The translations under genes were made by a program, and so were the position numbers. A stretch of DNA of 8,085 nt from the NCBI GenBank assembly GCA_025935155.1, contig JAICVV010000077.1:1-8085 (forward strand). Direction: 5' to 3'. This stretch comes from Alphaproteobacteria bacterium (GTDB lineage Bacteria > Pseudomonadota > Alphaproteobacteria > Micropepsales > Micropepsaceae). The notes under the pieces are model-generated. The model was given only the letters and a program-made list of their open reading frames with translations. It searched no databases and was not told where the DNA came from. Below are positions 1 through 6,800 of the stretch, piece by piece (the first letter of the stretch is position 1; each line of letters starts with the position of its first letter).

Positions 1-8
1 CTGCTCGG

Positions 9-1781
9 CTAATGCGCCAGGCTCGACGCGAAGCAGCTATGGCCCTCGTGAGTCAGGGTGATGCAGATGGCACGCGCCTCGGCTTCTGCAAATTTGCCGA
101 AACGGGCGCGGTACATGGTTTTGCCGCCGCTGCCGGCATAGGGCACGATGATCCGCTGGGCCTGCCCGAGCTTCTCGGCGGATTTTTCAGCGTAGGCTGC
201 AAGCTCGGCGCGGGCGGTCGGCACGTCGTTAAAGGCGCCAATCTGGACGGTCCAGTCACGCTCGGCGCCAGATGCGGCGTTGGCGAAATTCGCAACCAGT
301 GAGCCGGAGGCCGGCTTCGGTTCCAGCGATCGCGATTCGTCGATTGCGTTGCCGCGGGGCGTTGGCGCGACCTGGGGAAACGATTGGGGCTGCAGCGACG
401 CCAGCGAGACCGGAACAGCGTTGTCGCGAGGCAACGGGGTGATGTTGGGCATTTTCGCCGCTGGCGGCGAAGGCTGGACCTTTGGAAAATTCACCTGCGC
501 AGGGGCATTGATTATTGCCAGATTCGCCTGCGGCTTCGGAGCAGGTGTAACAGCCGGACGTTGCTGCTGCGGACCGATCTGCGGCTTCGGCGCCGCCGTG
601 ATGATTTTAGCGATCTCGTCGTCGTCCGGCCGCGATTCGGCGGCGTCTTCGTCCATTTCGCCGCCGCTTGGGGCGGCCGCCGCGTAAGGCCGCATATCGA
701 CTGGCTGGCTGGTTCCGAACTGGAAGCCCGCAACAACCGGCGCGGCATTCGAAGCGATCGCCATATTCTGCCATGGCACTTCTGCGCGCGCCACCAAGTT
801 GGGCTGGGCGTTGATCTCCGCGAAGGTTTGGTCAAGAAGCCGCATCATCTCCAGGTCGCGGCGATGGGCCGAGTAGCCGCCCATCACGATGCCGATCACA
901 TGCACGCCGCCTCGCACCACGGAAGAAACCAGATTAAATCCGGACCCGTTCGTATAGCCGGTTTTGATGCCGTCTGCGCCCGCGTAACGCCCGAGCAGAT
1001 TGTCGTGCCCCATGTGCACGCGGCCGCGAAAGGTAAAGCCCGGCAACGAGAAATAATGGAAATACTGTGGGAAATCGTACGCCAGATGATGCGCGAGAAT
1101 TCCGAGATCGAACGCAGTGGTGATCTGACGATCATCCGGCAAGCCCGATGCGTTGTGATAAAAGGTGTTGCGCATGCCGAGTTCGTGCGCCTTTTGCGTC
1201 ATCAGCTCGGCGAAATGCGATTCCGTGCCGCCCAGGGCCTCTGCGATCGCCACGGCAATATCGTTGGCCGATATCACCACTGCGGAACGGATGGCCATGT
1301 CTACCGGCAGCGAATCGCCGGCTGGCAGCCCGAGCTTGGTCGGCTTCTGCCAGGCCGCGTGCTGTGAAATGTAGATGGGCGTGTTCATGTTGACCTGGCC
1401 CTTTCGCAGGGCCTCGAACAGCATGTAGAGCGTCATCATCTTGGTAAGCGAAGCCGGATGCCGTTGCGCATCCGCATTACGGGCGAAAAGGATTCGTCCG
1501 GTCCGGCCGTCTTCCACCAGTTCGGCATCCTTGGCGGGATCGGTCGGGCCCCAACTTACTGTTCGTGCCCAACCGCGGCTGGCGTGGCGGGCCGGAGCAT
1601 GCCAGCTTCCGCGCGGCCGGTGCGACGTAGTGCGCGCCCGATGGGCCGAGGTATGCACTGCGTGGTGATGGTGAGAGCGGGCGAGGGCAGGCTGTCCGAA
1701 GGCGATCCCCAGAAGAACCGAGGCGGCCAGGCACAAGCTCTGGCGCCAACGGCTTTCACTGGCGTCTAGCCGTCGCATCAT
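9..1781 (-). CDS. Exported D-alanyl-D-alanine carboxypeptidase (peptidase S11) with C-terminal SPOR domain
   Basis: This is a penicillin-binding D,D-carboxypeptidase, expected to remove the terminal D-alanine from peptidoglycan stem peptides in the periplasm. With the ATG at 1781 it has 590 residues. A signal peptide covers about residues 1-35, with a hydrophobic stretch at 17-30 and an ALA site before RS. Next comes a basic, histidine-rich segment (36-70). The catalytic domain spans about 80-320 and carries all three active-site motifs: SLTK (Ser111, Lys114), SAN (171-173) and KTG (273-275). A proline- and glutamine-rich linker (about 395-480) leads to a SPOR domain (about 508-586, starting WTVQIGAF), a fold known to bind denuded septal glycan. 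A TTG at 1787 and an ATG at 1778 are alternative starts. The gene is divergent from the phasin gene. The family is certain; septal targeting is inferred from the SPOR domain. Its PBP5-like C-terminal beta domain appears to be absent. Confidence 0.93.
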   Translation of the reverse strand: MMRRLDASESRWRQSLCLAASVLLGIAFGQPALARSHHHHAVHTSAHRARTTSHRPRGSWHAPARHASRGWARTVSWGPTDPAKDAELVEDGRTGRILFARNADAQRHPASLTKMMTLYMLFEALRKGQVNMNTPIYISQHAAWQKPTKLGLPAGDSLPVDMAIRSAVVISANDIAVAIAEALGGTESHFAELMTQKAHELGMRNTFYHNASGLPDDRQITTAFDLGILAHHLAYDFPQYFHYFSLPGFTFRGRVHMGHDNLLGRYAGADGIKTGYTNGSGFNLVSSVVRGGVHVIGIVMGGYSAHRRDLEMMRLLDQTFAEINAQPNLVARAEVPWQNMAIASNAAPVVAGFQFGTSQPVDMRPYAAAAPSGGEMDEDAAESRPDDDEIAKIITAAPKPQIGPQQQRPAVTPAPKPQANLAIINAPAQVNFPKVQPSPPAAKMPNITPLPRDNAVPVSLASLQPQSFPQVAPTPRGNAIDESRSLEPKPASGSLVANFANAASGAERDWTVQIGAFNDVPTARAELAAYAEKSAEKLGQAQRIIVPYAGSGGKTMYRARFGKFAEAEARAICITLTHEGHSCFASSLAH

Positions 1782-1897
1782 ACCCAAACACCCGGACCAA
1801 GCGATTTGCGAAACCTCTTGGGAATCACAATGCGATCAAAATGGGGCACTTGCAACCCTCTCCGGCCGGAATCACCTGATCCTACAGGCATTTACCA

Positions 1898-1905
1898 TTG
1901 GTTAA
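1898..1905 (-). promoter_or_regulatory. Possible CtrA-like half-site upstream of the carboxypeptidase gene
   Basis: On the minus strand these bases read TTAACCAA, one base from the TTAACCAT half-site known for the alphaproteobacterial cell-cycle regulator CtrA. The site lies 117 bases upstream of the carboxypeptidase start, in the AT-richer middle of the divergent intergenic region. A single 8-base near match can occur by chance, so this is only a candidate. The rest of 1782-1983 holds a 10-bp palindrome TCCGGCCGGA (1861-1870) and no convincing sigma-70 promoter for the carboxypeptidase. The nearest minus-strand pair, TTGCAA and CATTGT with 17 bases between them, is weak. Confidence 0.2.
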
Positions 1906-1983
1906 CGATTTGGTGAGCGGCTGATTTGCTGCGGTTGTGCGCCAAGGAAATGCACAAGCGGGGCCAATCGTCTCCCGGCCCCC

Positions 1984-2012
1984 TTGACAGTGAAGATGCT
2001 GCGCTGCATATA
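1984..2012 (+). promoter_or_regulatory. Sigma-70-type promoter of the phasin gene
   Basis: A perfect -35 box TTGACA lies at 1984-1989. Seventeen bases downstream is an AT-rich -10 region, CATATA at 2007-2012; TATACA at 2009-2014 is an alternative with a 19-base spacer. Transcription would begin around 2019, leaving a leader of about 60 bases before the phasin ATG at 2082. The -35 box is the strongest promoter signal in the window, as expected for an abundant granule protein. The exact -10 is uncertain. Confidence 0.65.
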
Positions 2013-2033
2013 CATTTATGTTGCACTGCAACA
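1996..2033 (+). promoter_or_regulatory. TGC-rich operator, likely for a PhaR-type repressor
   Basis: Two TGC/GCA-rich elements sit on the phasin promoter. The first, at 1996-2009, is an imperfect palindrome (ATGCTGCGCTGCAT) in the spacer and -10 region. The second, at 2019-2033, is a perfect 15-bp palindrome (TGTTGCACTGCAACA: seven-base arms around a central C) at the expected transcription start. PhaR/AniA regulators of PHB metabolism are known to bind TGC-rich sites at phasin promoters and to release when polymer is present. The position over the promoter and the palindrome are visible in the sequence; identifying the binding protein as PhaR is inference. No phaR gene is in the window. Confidence 0.55.
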
Positions 2034-2065
2034 GGGTCGCATGGTGCCGGCCCGGCGGTGCTCTT

Positions 2066-2074
2066 GGAAAAGGA
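2066..2074 (+). promoter_or_regulatory. Ribosome binding site deciding the phasin start
   Basis: The purine-rich sequence GGAAAAGGA ends seven bases before the ATG at 2082. The same frame stays open upstream to an ATG at 1926, but that start lies upstream of the TTGACA promoter and would add residues unlike any phasin. The start at 2082 is therefore preferred. Confidence 0.75.
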
Positions 2075-2081
2075 CCATCCA

Positions 2082-2537
2082 ATGGCAACGAAGACGAAAA
2101 CGGCCGGCGAGACTTTCAAGGATTCGGCCGAAACAGCGGCGAAGAACGGCGCGGAAGCCTTCAAGAACGGCTTTGAAAAGGCCGTCAAAGGCTATGACCG
2201 GGTGCTGGGCTTCGGCAAGGAAAACGTCGAGGCGTATCTGAAGGCTGCCAACGCCGCCGGCAAGGGCGTCGAGGCGCTTCAGAACGAGATGTATCTGTTC
2301 TCGAAGCAGTCCGTCGAAGACACGATCGCGACGACCAAGGCTGTGCTCGGCGCAAAGTCGGTGCACGAGGCGTTCGAAATCCAGAGCGATTTTGCCAAGA
2401 GCGCGTTCGATACGTATGTGGGCCAGATTAACCGGTTCAACGAAATCGTTCTCTCCGCCTCCAAGGAGACGTTCGAGCCGCTGCAGGGCCGCATTCAGGC
2501 CTGGGCTGAAGCCGTGCAGACCGCGCGCGCGGCCTAG
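2082..2537 (+). CDS. Phasin family protein (Phasin_2), PHB granule-associated
   Basis: This gene encodes a 151-residue protein of the alphaproteobacterial phasin family, a small amphipathic protein that coats polyhydroxyalkanoate granules in the cytoplasm and controls their size and number. The N-terminus (about 1-35) is rich in Lys, Ala and Glu. The conserved core follows from about residue 37, with GYDRVLGFGKENVEAYLKA, the stretch around EALQNEMYLFSKQ, and later FEIQSDFAKSAFDTYVGQ. The protein is predicted to be almost wholly alpha-helical. It has no signal peptide, membrane segment or cysteine, as expected for a phasin. The gene has its own promoter, a good ribosome binding site and a downstream hairpin, so it looks monocistronic. 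Assignment to the family is by sequence pattern. Some members of this family do not bind granules, so the exact role is inferred. Confidence 0.88.
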   Translation: MATKTKTAGETFKDSAETAAKNGAEAFKNGFEKAVKGYDRVLGFGKENVEAYLKAANAAGKGVEALQNEMYLFSKQSVEDTIATTKAVLGAKSVHEAFEIQSDFAKSAFDTYVGQINRFNEIVLSASKETFEPLQGRIQAWAEAVQTARAA

Positions 2538-2590
2538 TCGATACAAACAAGATCGTTCCGCGGCTCCTCCCCCAATTGCGGAACGGTTCA

Positions 2591-2622
2591 GAAAGGGCTC
2601 GGGATTATTCCCGGGCCCTTTC
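2591..2622 (+). terminator. Hairpin terminator after the phasin gene
   Basis: A 14-bp stem (2591-2604 pairing with 2609-2622, with one G-U wobble) closes a TTAT loop, 53 bases after the phasin stop codon. The stem is very stable. The run after it (GCTTTG) is a poor U tract, so it may act as a 3'-end stabiliser as well as a terminator. The remaining bases up to clpS (2623-2768) contain no gene. Confidence 0.75.
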
Positions 2623-2768
2623 GCTTTGCGGCGCAGCACATATATCGGAACAAGCGCGCCGCACAGATTATCAGACTGTCTTAAGCCTCAAGCTTGCGCG
2701 AGCGCGTCATGTCACCCCGTCGATCATACTAGGGAGGCACGCATTTTCGTGCTTATACTGCGCATCCG

Positions 2769-3104
2769 ATGAGAGACAGGCGCGACGACAAAGCGGGCCA
2801 GACCGACGGCACCGGCACCGGTGTCGCCACCAAAACGCGCCCGAAAACGAAGAAGCCGAGTCTCTACAAAGTTTTGCTGCTGAACGACGACTACACGCCA
2901 ATGGAGTTCGTCGTTCATATTCTTGAGCGGTTCTTCAACAAGGGACGGGACGAGGCGGTGCAGATCATGCTGCATGTGCACCGTCACGGCGTCGGGATTT
3001 GCGGGGTGTTCACCTACGAGGTGGCGGAAACCAAAGTGGCGCAAGTCATTGAATTTGCCCGCCGCCATCAACATCCTTTGCAGTGTACCATGGAAAAAGA
3101 GTAG
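2769..3104 (+). CDS. clpS: ATP-dependent Clp protease adaptor ClpS
   Basis: ClpS recognises proteins with N-terminal Leu, Phe, Tyr or Trp (N-end rule substrates) and hands them to the ClpA N-domain for unfolding and degradation by ClpAP. The protein has 111 residues, a usual length. A disordered, charged N-terminal tail (1-30), the part known to engage ClpA, precedes the core. The substrate-pocket residues known from E. coli ClpS are all present: Asn39, Asp40, Asp41, Thr43 and Met45 in [10 protein letters not shown], then Met67, Val70 and His71, and Leu104 near the C-terminus. The signature [16 protein letters not shown] (78-93) is typical. The start is forced: a stop codon lies in frame at 2730 and no ATG, GTG or TTG falls between. 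There is no recognisable Shine-Dalgarno sequence before it. clpA begins 9 bases after the stop, so the two are surely co-transcribed. Confidence 0.97.
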   Translation: MRDRRDDKAGQTDGTGTGVATKTRPKTKKPSLYKVLLLNDDYTPMEFVVHILERFFNKGRDEAVQIMLHVHRHGVGICGVFTYEVAETKVAQVIEFARRHQHPLQCTMEKE

Positions 3105-3113
3105 CGTCCGCGT

Positions 3114-5456
3114 ATGCCGTCTCTCTCGCGTAGTCTCGAACAGGCCCTGCATCGCGCCATCAAGCTGGCGAGCGACCGCCACCACGAATACGCCACGCTG
3201 GAACATCTGCTGCTGGCGCTGATCGACGATGGCGATGCGCAGCAGGTGATGAAGGCCTGCAACGTCCATCTCGACGCGCTGCGAACGGCGCTGCGCAAAT
3301 ACGTGGATGAAGAACTCGTCACCCTGGTAATCGAGGATGGCGAGGACGCCAAGCCCACCACCGGTTTCCAGCGTGTCGTGCAGCGGGCGGTTCTGCATGT
3401 GCAGAATTCCGGCCGCGATGAAGTAACCGGCGCGAACCTTCTGGTGGCGCTGTTCACCGAGCGCGAAAGCCACGCGGTGTTTTTCCTGCAGGAGCAGAAC
3501 ATGACGCGGCTCGATGCCGTGTCCTACATCAGTCACGGGATCGCCAAGCGCCCGGGAATGAGCCAGCAGAAAACCGCGCGCGGTTCGGATGAAGATGAGG
3601 AAGCCGGCGAAAAGCAGAACAAGCAAGGCACTGAAGCGCTGGAAGCGTACTGCGTGAACCTGAACGAAAAGGCAAAAGCTGGCCGCATCGATCCCCTGAT
3701 CGGACGCGATGCGGAAGTGCAGCGCACCATCCAGATCCTCTGCCGCCGCCAGAAGAACAATCCACTGTTCGTTGGCGACCCAGGCGTGGGCAAGACGGCC
3801 ATCGCCGAAGGCCTTGCGCGCAAAATCGTCAAGCACGAGGTGCCGGAAGTGCTGCGCGAGTCCACCATCTACGCGCTTGACATGGGCGCACTGATCGCGG
3901 GCACCCGCTATCGCGGCGATTTTGAAGAGCGTTTGAAATCCGTGGTGAAGGAACTGGAAGGCATCAAGGGTGCCATCCTGTTCATCGACGAAATCCATAC
4001 CGTGATTGGCGCGGGCGCGACCAGCGGCGGCGCGATGGATGCGTCCAATCTGTTGAAACCGGCGTTGCAGGCGGGCCTGCTGCGCTGCATCGGCTCGACC
4101 ACCTATAAGGAATATCGCCAGTATTTCGAAAAAGATCGGGCGCTGGTGCGCCGCTTCCAGAAGATTGACGTGGCGGAGCCCACGATTCCGGACACGATCA
4201 AGATCCTGAAAGGGCTGAAGCCGTATTTCGAGGAATACCACAAGGTCCGCTACACGGCTGAGGCCGTGAAAACCGCCGTCGAGTTGTCGGCCAAATACAT
4301 CAACGACCGCAAGCTGCCGGACAAGGCCATCGATGTGATCGACGAAACTGGCGCTTCGCAGATGCTGCTGCCGGAATCGCGCCGCAGGAAGGTCATCGGG
4401 GTGAAGGAGGTGGAAGAGGTCATCGCGAAGATGGCGCGTATTCCACCGAAATCCGTGTCCAAATCCGATGCCGAGCAGCTGCGGAATCTGGAAGGCGATC
4501 TGAAGCGCGTGGTGTACGGGCAGGACGATGCCATTCACGCGCTCGCCTCCGCCATTAAACTGGCGCGGGCCGGTTTGCGCCAGGCGGAGAAGCCGATCGG
4601 CAGCTACCTGTTTTCCGGGCCAACTGGAGTGGGCAAAACGGAAGTGGCCAAGCAGCTCGCGAGCATCATGGGCGTGGAGCTCCTGCGCTTCGACATGAGC
4701 GAATACATGGAGCGCCACACAGTGAGCCGCCTGATCGGCGCGCCGCCGGGCTATGTCGGCTTCGACCAAGGTGGCTTGCTCACCGACGGCGTGGACCAGC
4801 ATCCCCATTGCGTGCTGCTGCTCGATGAAATCGAGAAGGCGCACCAGGATCTGTTCAATATCCTGTTGCAGGTGATGGATCACGGCAAGCTGACCGACCA
4901 CAACGGCAAGAAGATCGATTTCCGCAATGTGGTGCTCATTATGACCACCAATGCGGGCGCCTCCGATGCTGCCAGGGAAGCCATCGGTTTCGGCCGCGGC
5001 AAGCGGACGGGCGAGGACGAAGAGGCGATCAAGAAGCTGTTCACGCCGGAGTTCCGCAACCGGCTGGACGCCACCATCGGTTTTGCGCCGCTCGGTCGCG
5101 ATACCATCGACCGCGTGGTGGAAAAGTTTGTGCTGGAGCTGGAAGCGCAGCTTACCGACCGTGACGTGACCTTCGATCTCACGCCGGAAGCCACGCGCTG
5201 GCTGGGCGAGAAGGGCTATGACGATGCGTTCGGCGCCCGCCCGCTTGCGCGGGTCATTCAGGACAGCATCAAGAAGCCGCTGGCGGACGAAATCCTGTTC
5301 GGCAAACTGAAGAACGGCGGCACGGTGCGTGTGCTACTGGACCGCGATGCCGACAAGCTGGTGTTTGAGTTCGTCACCGATGCCGACGCCGCCGCCCGCC
5401 GCGCCCCCAAGGCTCTGCCTCCGCCGAAAAAGCCCAAGGCTGAAGAAAACGTTTAG
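3114..5456 (+). CDS. clpA: ATP-dependent Clp protease ATP-binding subunit ClpA
   Basis: ClpA is the hexameric AAA+ unfoldase that feeds substrates into the ClpP peptidase. The protein has 780 residues, slightly longer than E. coli ClpA. The N-domain (about 1-145, [13 protein letters not shown]) docks ClpS, and a charged linker spans about 149-178. The first AAA+ module has Walker A GDPGVGKT (221-228), pore loop RYRG (near 266), Walker B ILFIDE (288-293) and an arginine finger in VRRF (346-347). The second has Walker A GPTGVGKT (502-509), pore loop GYVG (547-549), Walker B VLLLDE (567-572), an arginine finger in EFRNR and sensor-2 GARP (707-710). The IGF tripeptide (624-626) matches the IGL/IGF loop that binds ClpP, so this is ClpA rather than ClpB. 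The Lys/Pro-rich C-terminal tail (about 762-780) is variable in the family. Translation is probably coupled to clpS. clpP is not in the window. Confidence 0.98.
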   Translation: MPSLSRSLEQALHRAIKLASDRHHEYATLEHLLLALIDDGDAQQVMKACNVHLDALRTALRKYVDEELVTLVIEDGEDAKPTTGFQRVVQRAVLHVQNSGRDEVTGANLLVALFTERESHAVFFLQEQNMTRLDAVSYISHGIAKRPGMSQQKTARGSDEDEEAGEKQNKQGTEALEAYCVNLNEKAKAGRIDPLIGRDAEVQRTIQILCRRQKNNPLFVGDPGVGKTAIAEGLARKIVKHEVPEVLRESTIYALDMGALIAGTRYRGDFEERLKSVVKELEGIKGAILFIDEIHTVIGAGATSGGAMDASNLLKPALQAGLLRCIGSTTYKEYRQYFEKDRALVRRFQKIDVAEPTIPDTIKILKGLKPYFEEYHKVRYTAEAVKTAVELSAKYINDRKLPDKAIDVIDETGASQMLLPESRRRKVIGVKEVEEVIAKMARIPPKSVSKSDAEQLRNLEGDLKRVVYGQDDAIHALASAIKLARAGLRQAEKPIGSYLFSGPTGVGKTEVAKQLASIMGVELLRFDMSEYMERHTVSRLIGAPPGYVGFDQGGLLTDGVDQHPHCVLLLDEIEKAHQDLFNILLQVMDHGKLTDHNGKKIDFRNVVLIMTTNAGASDAAREAIGFGRGKRTGEDEEAIKKLFTPEFRNRLDATIGFAPLGRDTIDRVVEKFVLELEAQLTDRDVTFDLTPEATRWLGEKGYDDAFGARPLARVIQDSIKKPLADEILFGKLKNGGTVRVLLDRDADKLVFEFVTDADAAARRAPKALPPPKKPKAEENV

Positions 5457-5480
5457 CTGACTTAGTTGGAGTACGAAGCA

Positions 5481-5520
5481 AAGGCGTCAGCTGCTCGAAT
5501 CGACGAGCAGCTGACGCCTT
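5481..5520. terminator. Perfect 17-bp hairpin between convergent genes, likely bidirectional terminator
   Basis: The arms 5481-5497 and 5504-5520 are exact reverse complements of 17 bases with a six-base loop (AATCGA). The hairpin lies 24 bases after the clpA stop and 9 bases from the stop of the converging minus-strand gene. The arm ends carry AA and TT (AAGG...CCTT), giving a short T run in both directions. A stem this long with no mismatch, placed between two converging stop codons, fits a terminator shared by both transcripts. Confidence 0.85.
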
Positions 5521-5529
5521 AAGCCCTGC

Positions 5530-6114
5530 CTAGCTATGCGCGAGCGGCCTCTGTTTGCCCTGCGCCGGATTGTTCGGGTTCTGGTACCGAAGCACGGTCG
5601 AGAGATCGATCCCGCGAACGATGTTCTGGGAGTGATACAGAAGTCCCCAGGAATCGATCGAGGACAGGTCCGGGAAGATGCAGGTCTCCAGCACGTCATT
5701 GGGATCGCTTTCCAGCACCCAGCCGCCGCCGGCCGCATTGATTCCTCCAAAGAGATCCGTCCCGCCGAGTAACGTGCAGTAGCACGAACCAGGATTGCCG
5801 TTGCAGTTGCCGGGCTGCACCTGGGCGTAATAGGCCAGCGCGGCTAACGTCGGCTGCTTCGTTTTCAGAGTCTTGAGCAGCACGTTGATCTGGCTGCCAT
5901 CGTCCTGCGAGGTGTACTGGCAAAAGTCCGCGTGCCCGGAAAGAATGAGCGGATCGCCACCATTTGTGTTATATGCCGGGAGACGCGTCTGCACGACGCC
6001 GCCCGTCTGCACGCAGTAATCGGCGCCATTGATGGCGTTACCCGCATAAGAGGGCGCCTGCGCGCCGAGCGAGACGGCAAGCGCAAAAAGCGTCGCCCAC
6101 ATTATCTTGAACAT
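5530..6114 (-). CDS. Exported six-cysteine protein with two DUF333-like units
   Basis: This is a 194-residue secreted protein of unknown function. A signal peptide (1-24, hydrophobic MWATLFALAVSLGAQA, probable cleavage after SYA) leads to a mature part with six cysteines at 34, 65, 104, 111, 113 and 145. The second half matches the pattern of DUF333 (PF03891, the YoaF-like 'putative hemolysin' family): NPGSCYC, then Cys-x3-Gly-Gly (113-118), then Cys145-x-Phe-Pro with IDSW (153-156) placed as in that family. The first half repeats the outline: Tyr-Cys34-x3-Gly-Gly (38-39) and a second cysteine 31 residues later. The protein thus seems to be a diverged duplication, while DUF333 proteins are usually single-domain and under 100 residues. 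The start at 6114 is chosen for its ribosome binding site and signal peptide; the longer frame to 6309 overlaps the HIT gene. No activity can be assigned, and the hemolysin label in the family is not evidence of toxicity. Confidence 0.75.
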   Translation of the reverse strand: MFKIMWATLFALAVSLGAQAPSYAGNAINGADYCVQTGGVVQTRLPAYNTNGGDPLILSGHADFCQYTSQDDGSQINVLLKTLKTKQPTLAALAYYAQVQPGNCNGNPGSCYCTLLGGTDLFGGINAAGGGWVLESDPNDVLETCIFPDLSSIDSWGLLYHSQNIVRGIDLSTVLRYQNPNNPAQGKQRPLAHS

Positions 6115-6122
6115 CGGACCAA

Positions 6123-6128
6123 CCCCTT
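6123..6128 (-). promoter_or_regulatory. Ribosome binding site of the exported DUF333-like protein
   Basis: On the minus strand these bases read AAGGGG, eight bases before the ATG at 6114. This is a strong Shine-Dalgarno match. It selects this start over the upstream in-frame ATG codons that would overlap the HIT reading frame. Confidence 0.7.
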
Positions 6129-6190
6129 CGTTGCCCCCGAAGCTAATCAGGAACGGGATGCCCTGAAAAGGTCCAATCCTGTGCTCCACA

Positions 6191-6607
6191 TCATAGTGCG
6201 GCGCGGATTTTGGCGGCGCTGGGCTCCAGTTCCTCCGGCTTTCGTATGGCCCGGCCATGCAGTTCCAGTTCAAGCCCTGTCTCCCGCGGCAGAATGTGAA
6301 AATGCACATGCGGAATGCTTTGTCCGGCTCCGGCGCCGTTCAGCTGCACCAGCATCACGCCGGAGCAGTTGAACCCACGCTTCACCGCCCTTGCAATCTT
6401 TTGGACCGTTAGCATGAGTGCCGAGACATCTTCGGCTGACAAGTCGCCGATCTCTTCCGCGGGCGCTTTGGGGATGACCAACGTGTGGCCTTCCACACTG
6501 GGCATGATGTCCATCAGAGCCAACGTGTGCTCATCCTCATAGACCTTCACGCAGGGCAACTCACCGCGCAGAATTTTGGCGAAAACATTGTTCGTGTCGT
6601 AAGCCAT
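6191..6607 (-). CDS. HIT family protein (histidine triad nucleotide hydrolase)
   Basis: This is a 138-residue cytoplasmic protein of the histidine triad superfamily, Hint branch, whose members hydrolyse nucleoside phosphoramidates or adenylated substrates. The catalytic triad motif HVHFHILP lies at 100-107, with His102 the expected nucleophile. The N-terminal strand region NNVFAKILRGELP and the segment GHTLVIPK (40-47) are also typical. The N-terminal zinc-binding cysteines (CxxC) found in many Hint proteins are replaced here by Asn-Asn-Val-Phe-Ala, as I recall for alphaproteobacterial relatives. The gene lies 76 bases upstream of the exported DUF333-like gene on the same strand and could be co-transcribed with it. 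The physiological substrate cannot be told from sequence. Confidence 0.95.
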   Translation of the reverse strand: MAYDTNNVFAKILRGELPCVKVYEDEHTLALMDIMPSVEGHTLVIPKAPAEEIGDLSAEDVSALMLTVQKIARAVKRGFNCSGVMLVQLNGAGAGQSIPHVHFHILPRETGLELELHGRAIRKPEELEPSAAKIRAAL

Positions 6608-6771
6608 CGTTGCACCGCCGAATCGATAGGGACTTCATCCTGCCTGATGCACGCGTTTTAGCCGCTTCAAACGGTTTTGCGAAAATGAATCCGCCCTGGG
6701 AAGTCTGGACGATGGCCGGTTTTCGTTGAATGTCCATCGGCTGATCCAGGGCAGAAGCCATCTGGCGGGGT

Positions 6772-6788
6772 ATGCCGCCGGACGGCAT
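6772..6788 (+). repeat. Small inverted repeat in the leader of the metallo-hydrolase gene
   Basis: ATGCCG (6772-6777) pairs perfectly with CGGCAT (6783-6788) around a CCGGA loop, ending 12 bases before the ATG at 6801. It lies close to where a Shine-Dalgarno sequence is expected; only a weak GCGAGA follows it. It could affect translation initiation, but a six-base stem is short enough to be chance. Confidence 0.35.
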
Positions 6789-6800
6789 GATGCCGCGAGA

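Noticed and set aside
384..1367. A 327-codon open frame on the plus strand, antisense to the carboxypeptidase gene.
   Set aside because: It is the shadow of a gene with all three penicillin-binding motifs; the translated product is low-complexity Arg/His-rich and matches no family I know.
1926..2081. An N-terminal extension of 52 codons to the phasin.
   Set aside because: It begins upstream of the TTGACA promoter and has no phasin-like sequence, while the ATG at 2082 has a strong ribosome binding site.
2016..2639. A 207-codon minus-strand frame opposite the phasin gene.
   Set aside because: Antisense shadow of the phasin; it also runs through the terminator hairpin and the phasin leader and has no family features.
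2724..4901. A 725-codon open frame on the minus strand, antisense to clpS and clpA.
   Set aside because: It lies opposite two unmistakable conserved genes, has no recognisable motif, is rich in His, Arg and Gln in the way expected of an antisense frame in GC-rich coding DNA, and has no sensible start context.
6115..6309. A 65-codon N-terminal extension of the exported DUF333-like protein.
   Set aside because: It overlaps the end of the HIT gene in another frame and would bury the signal peptide inside the protein.
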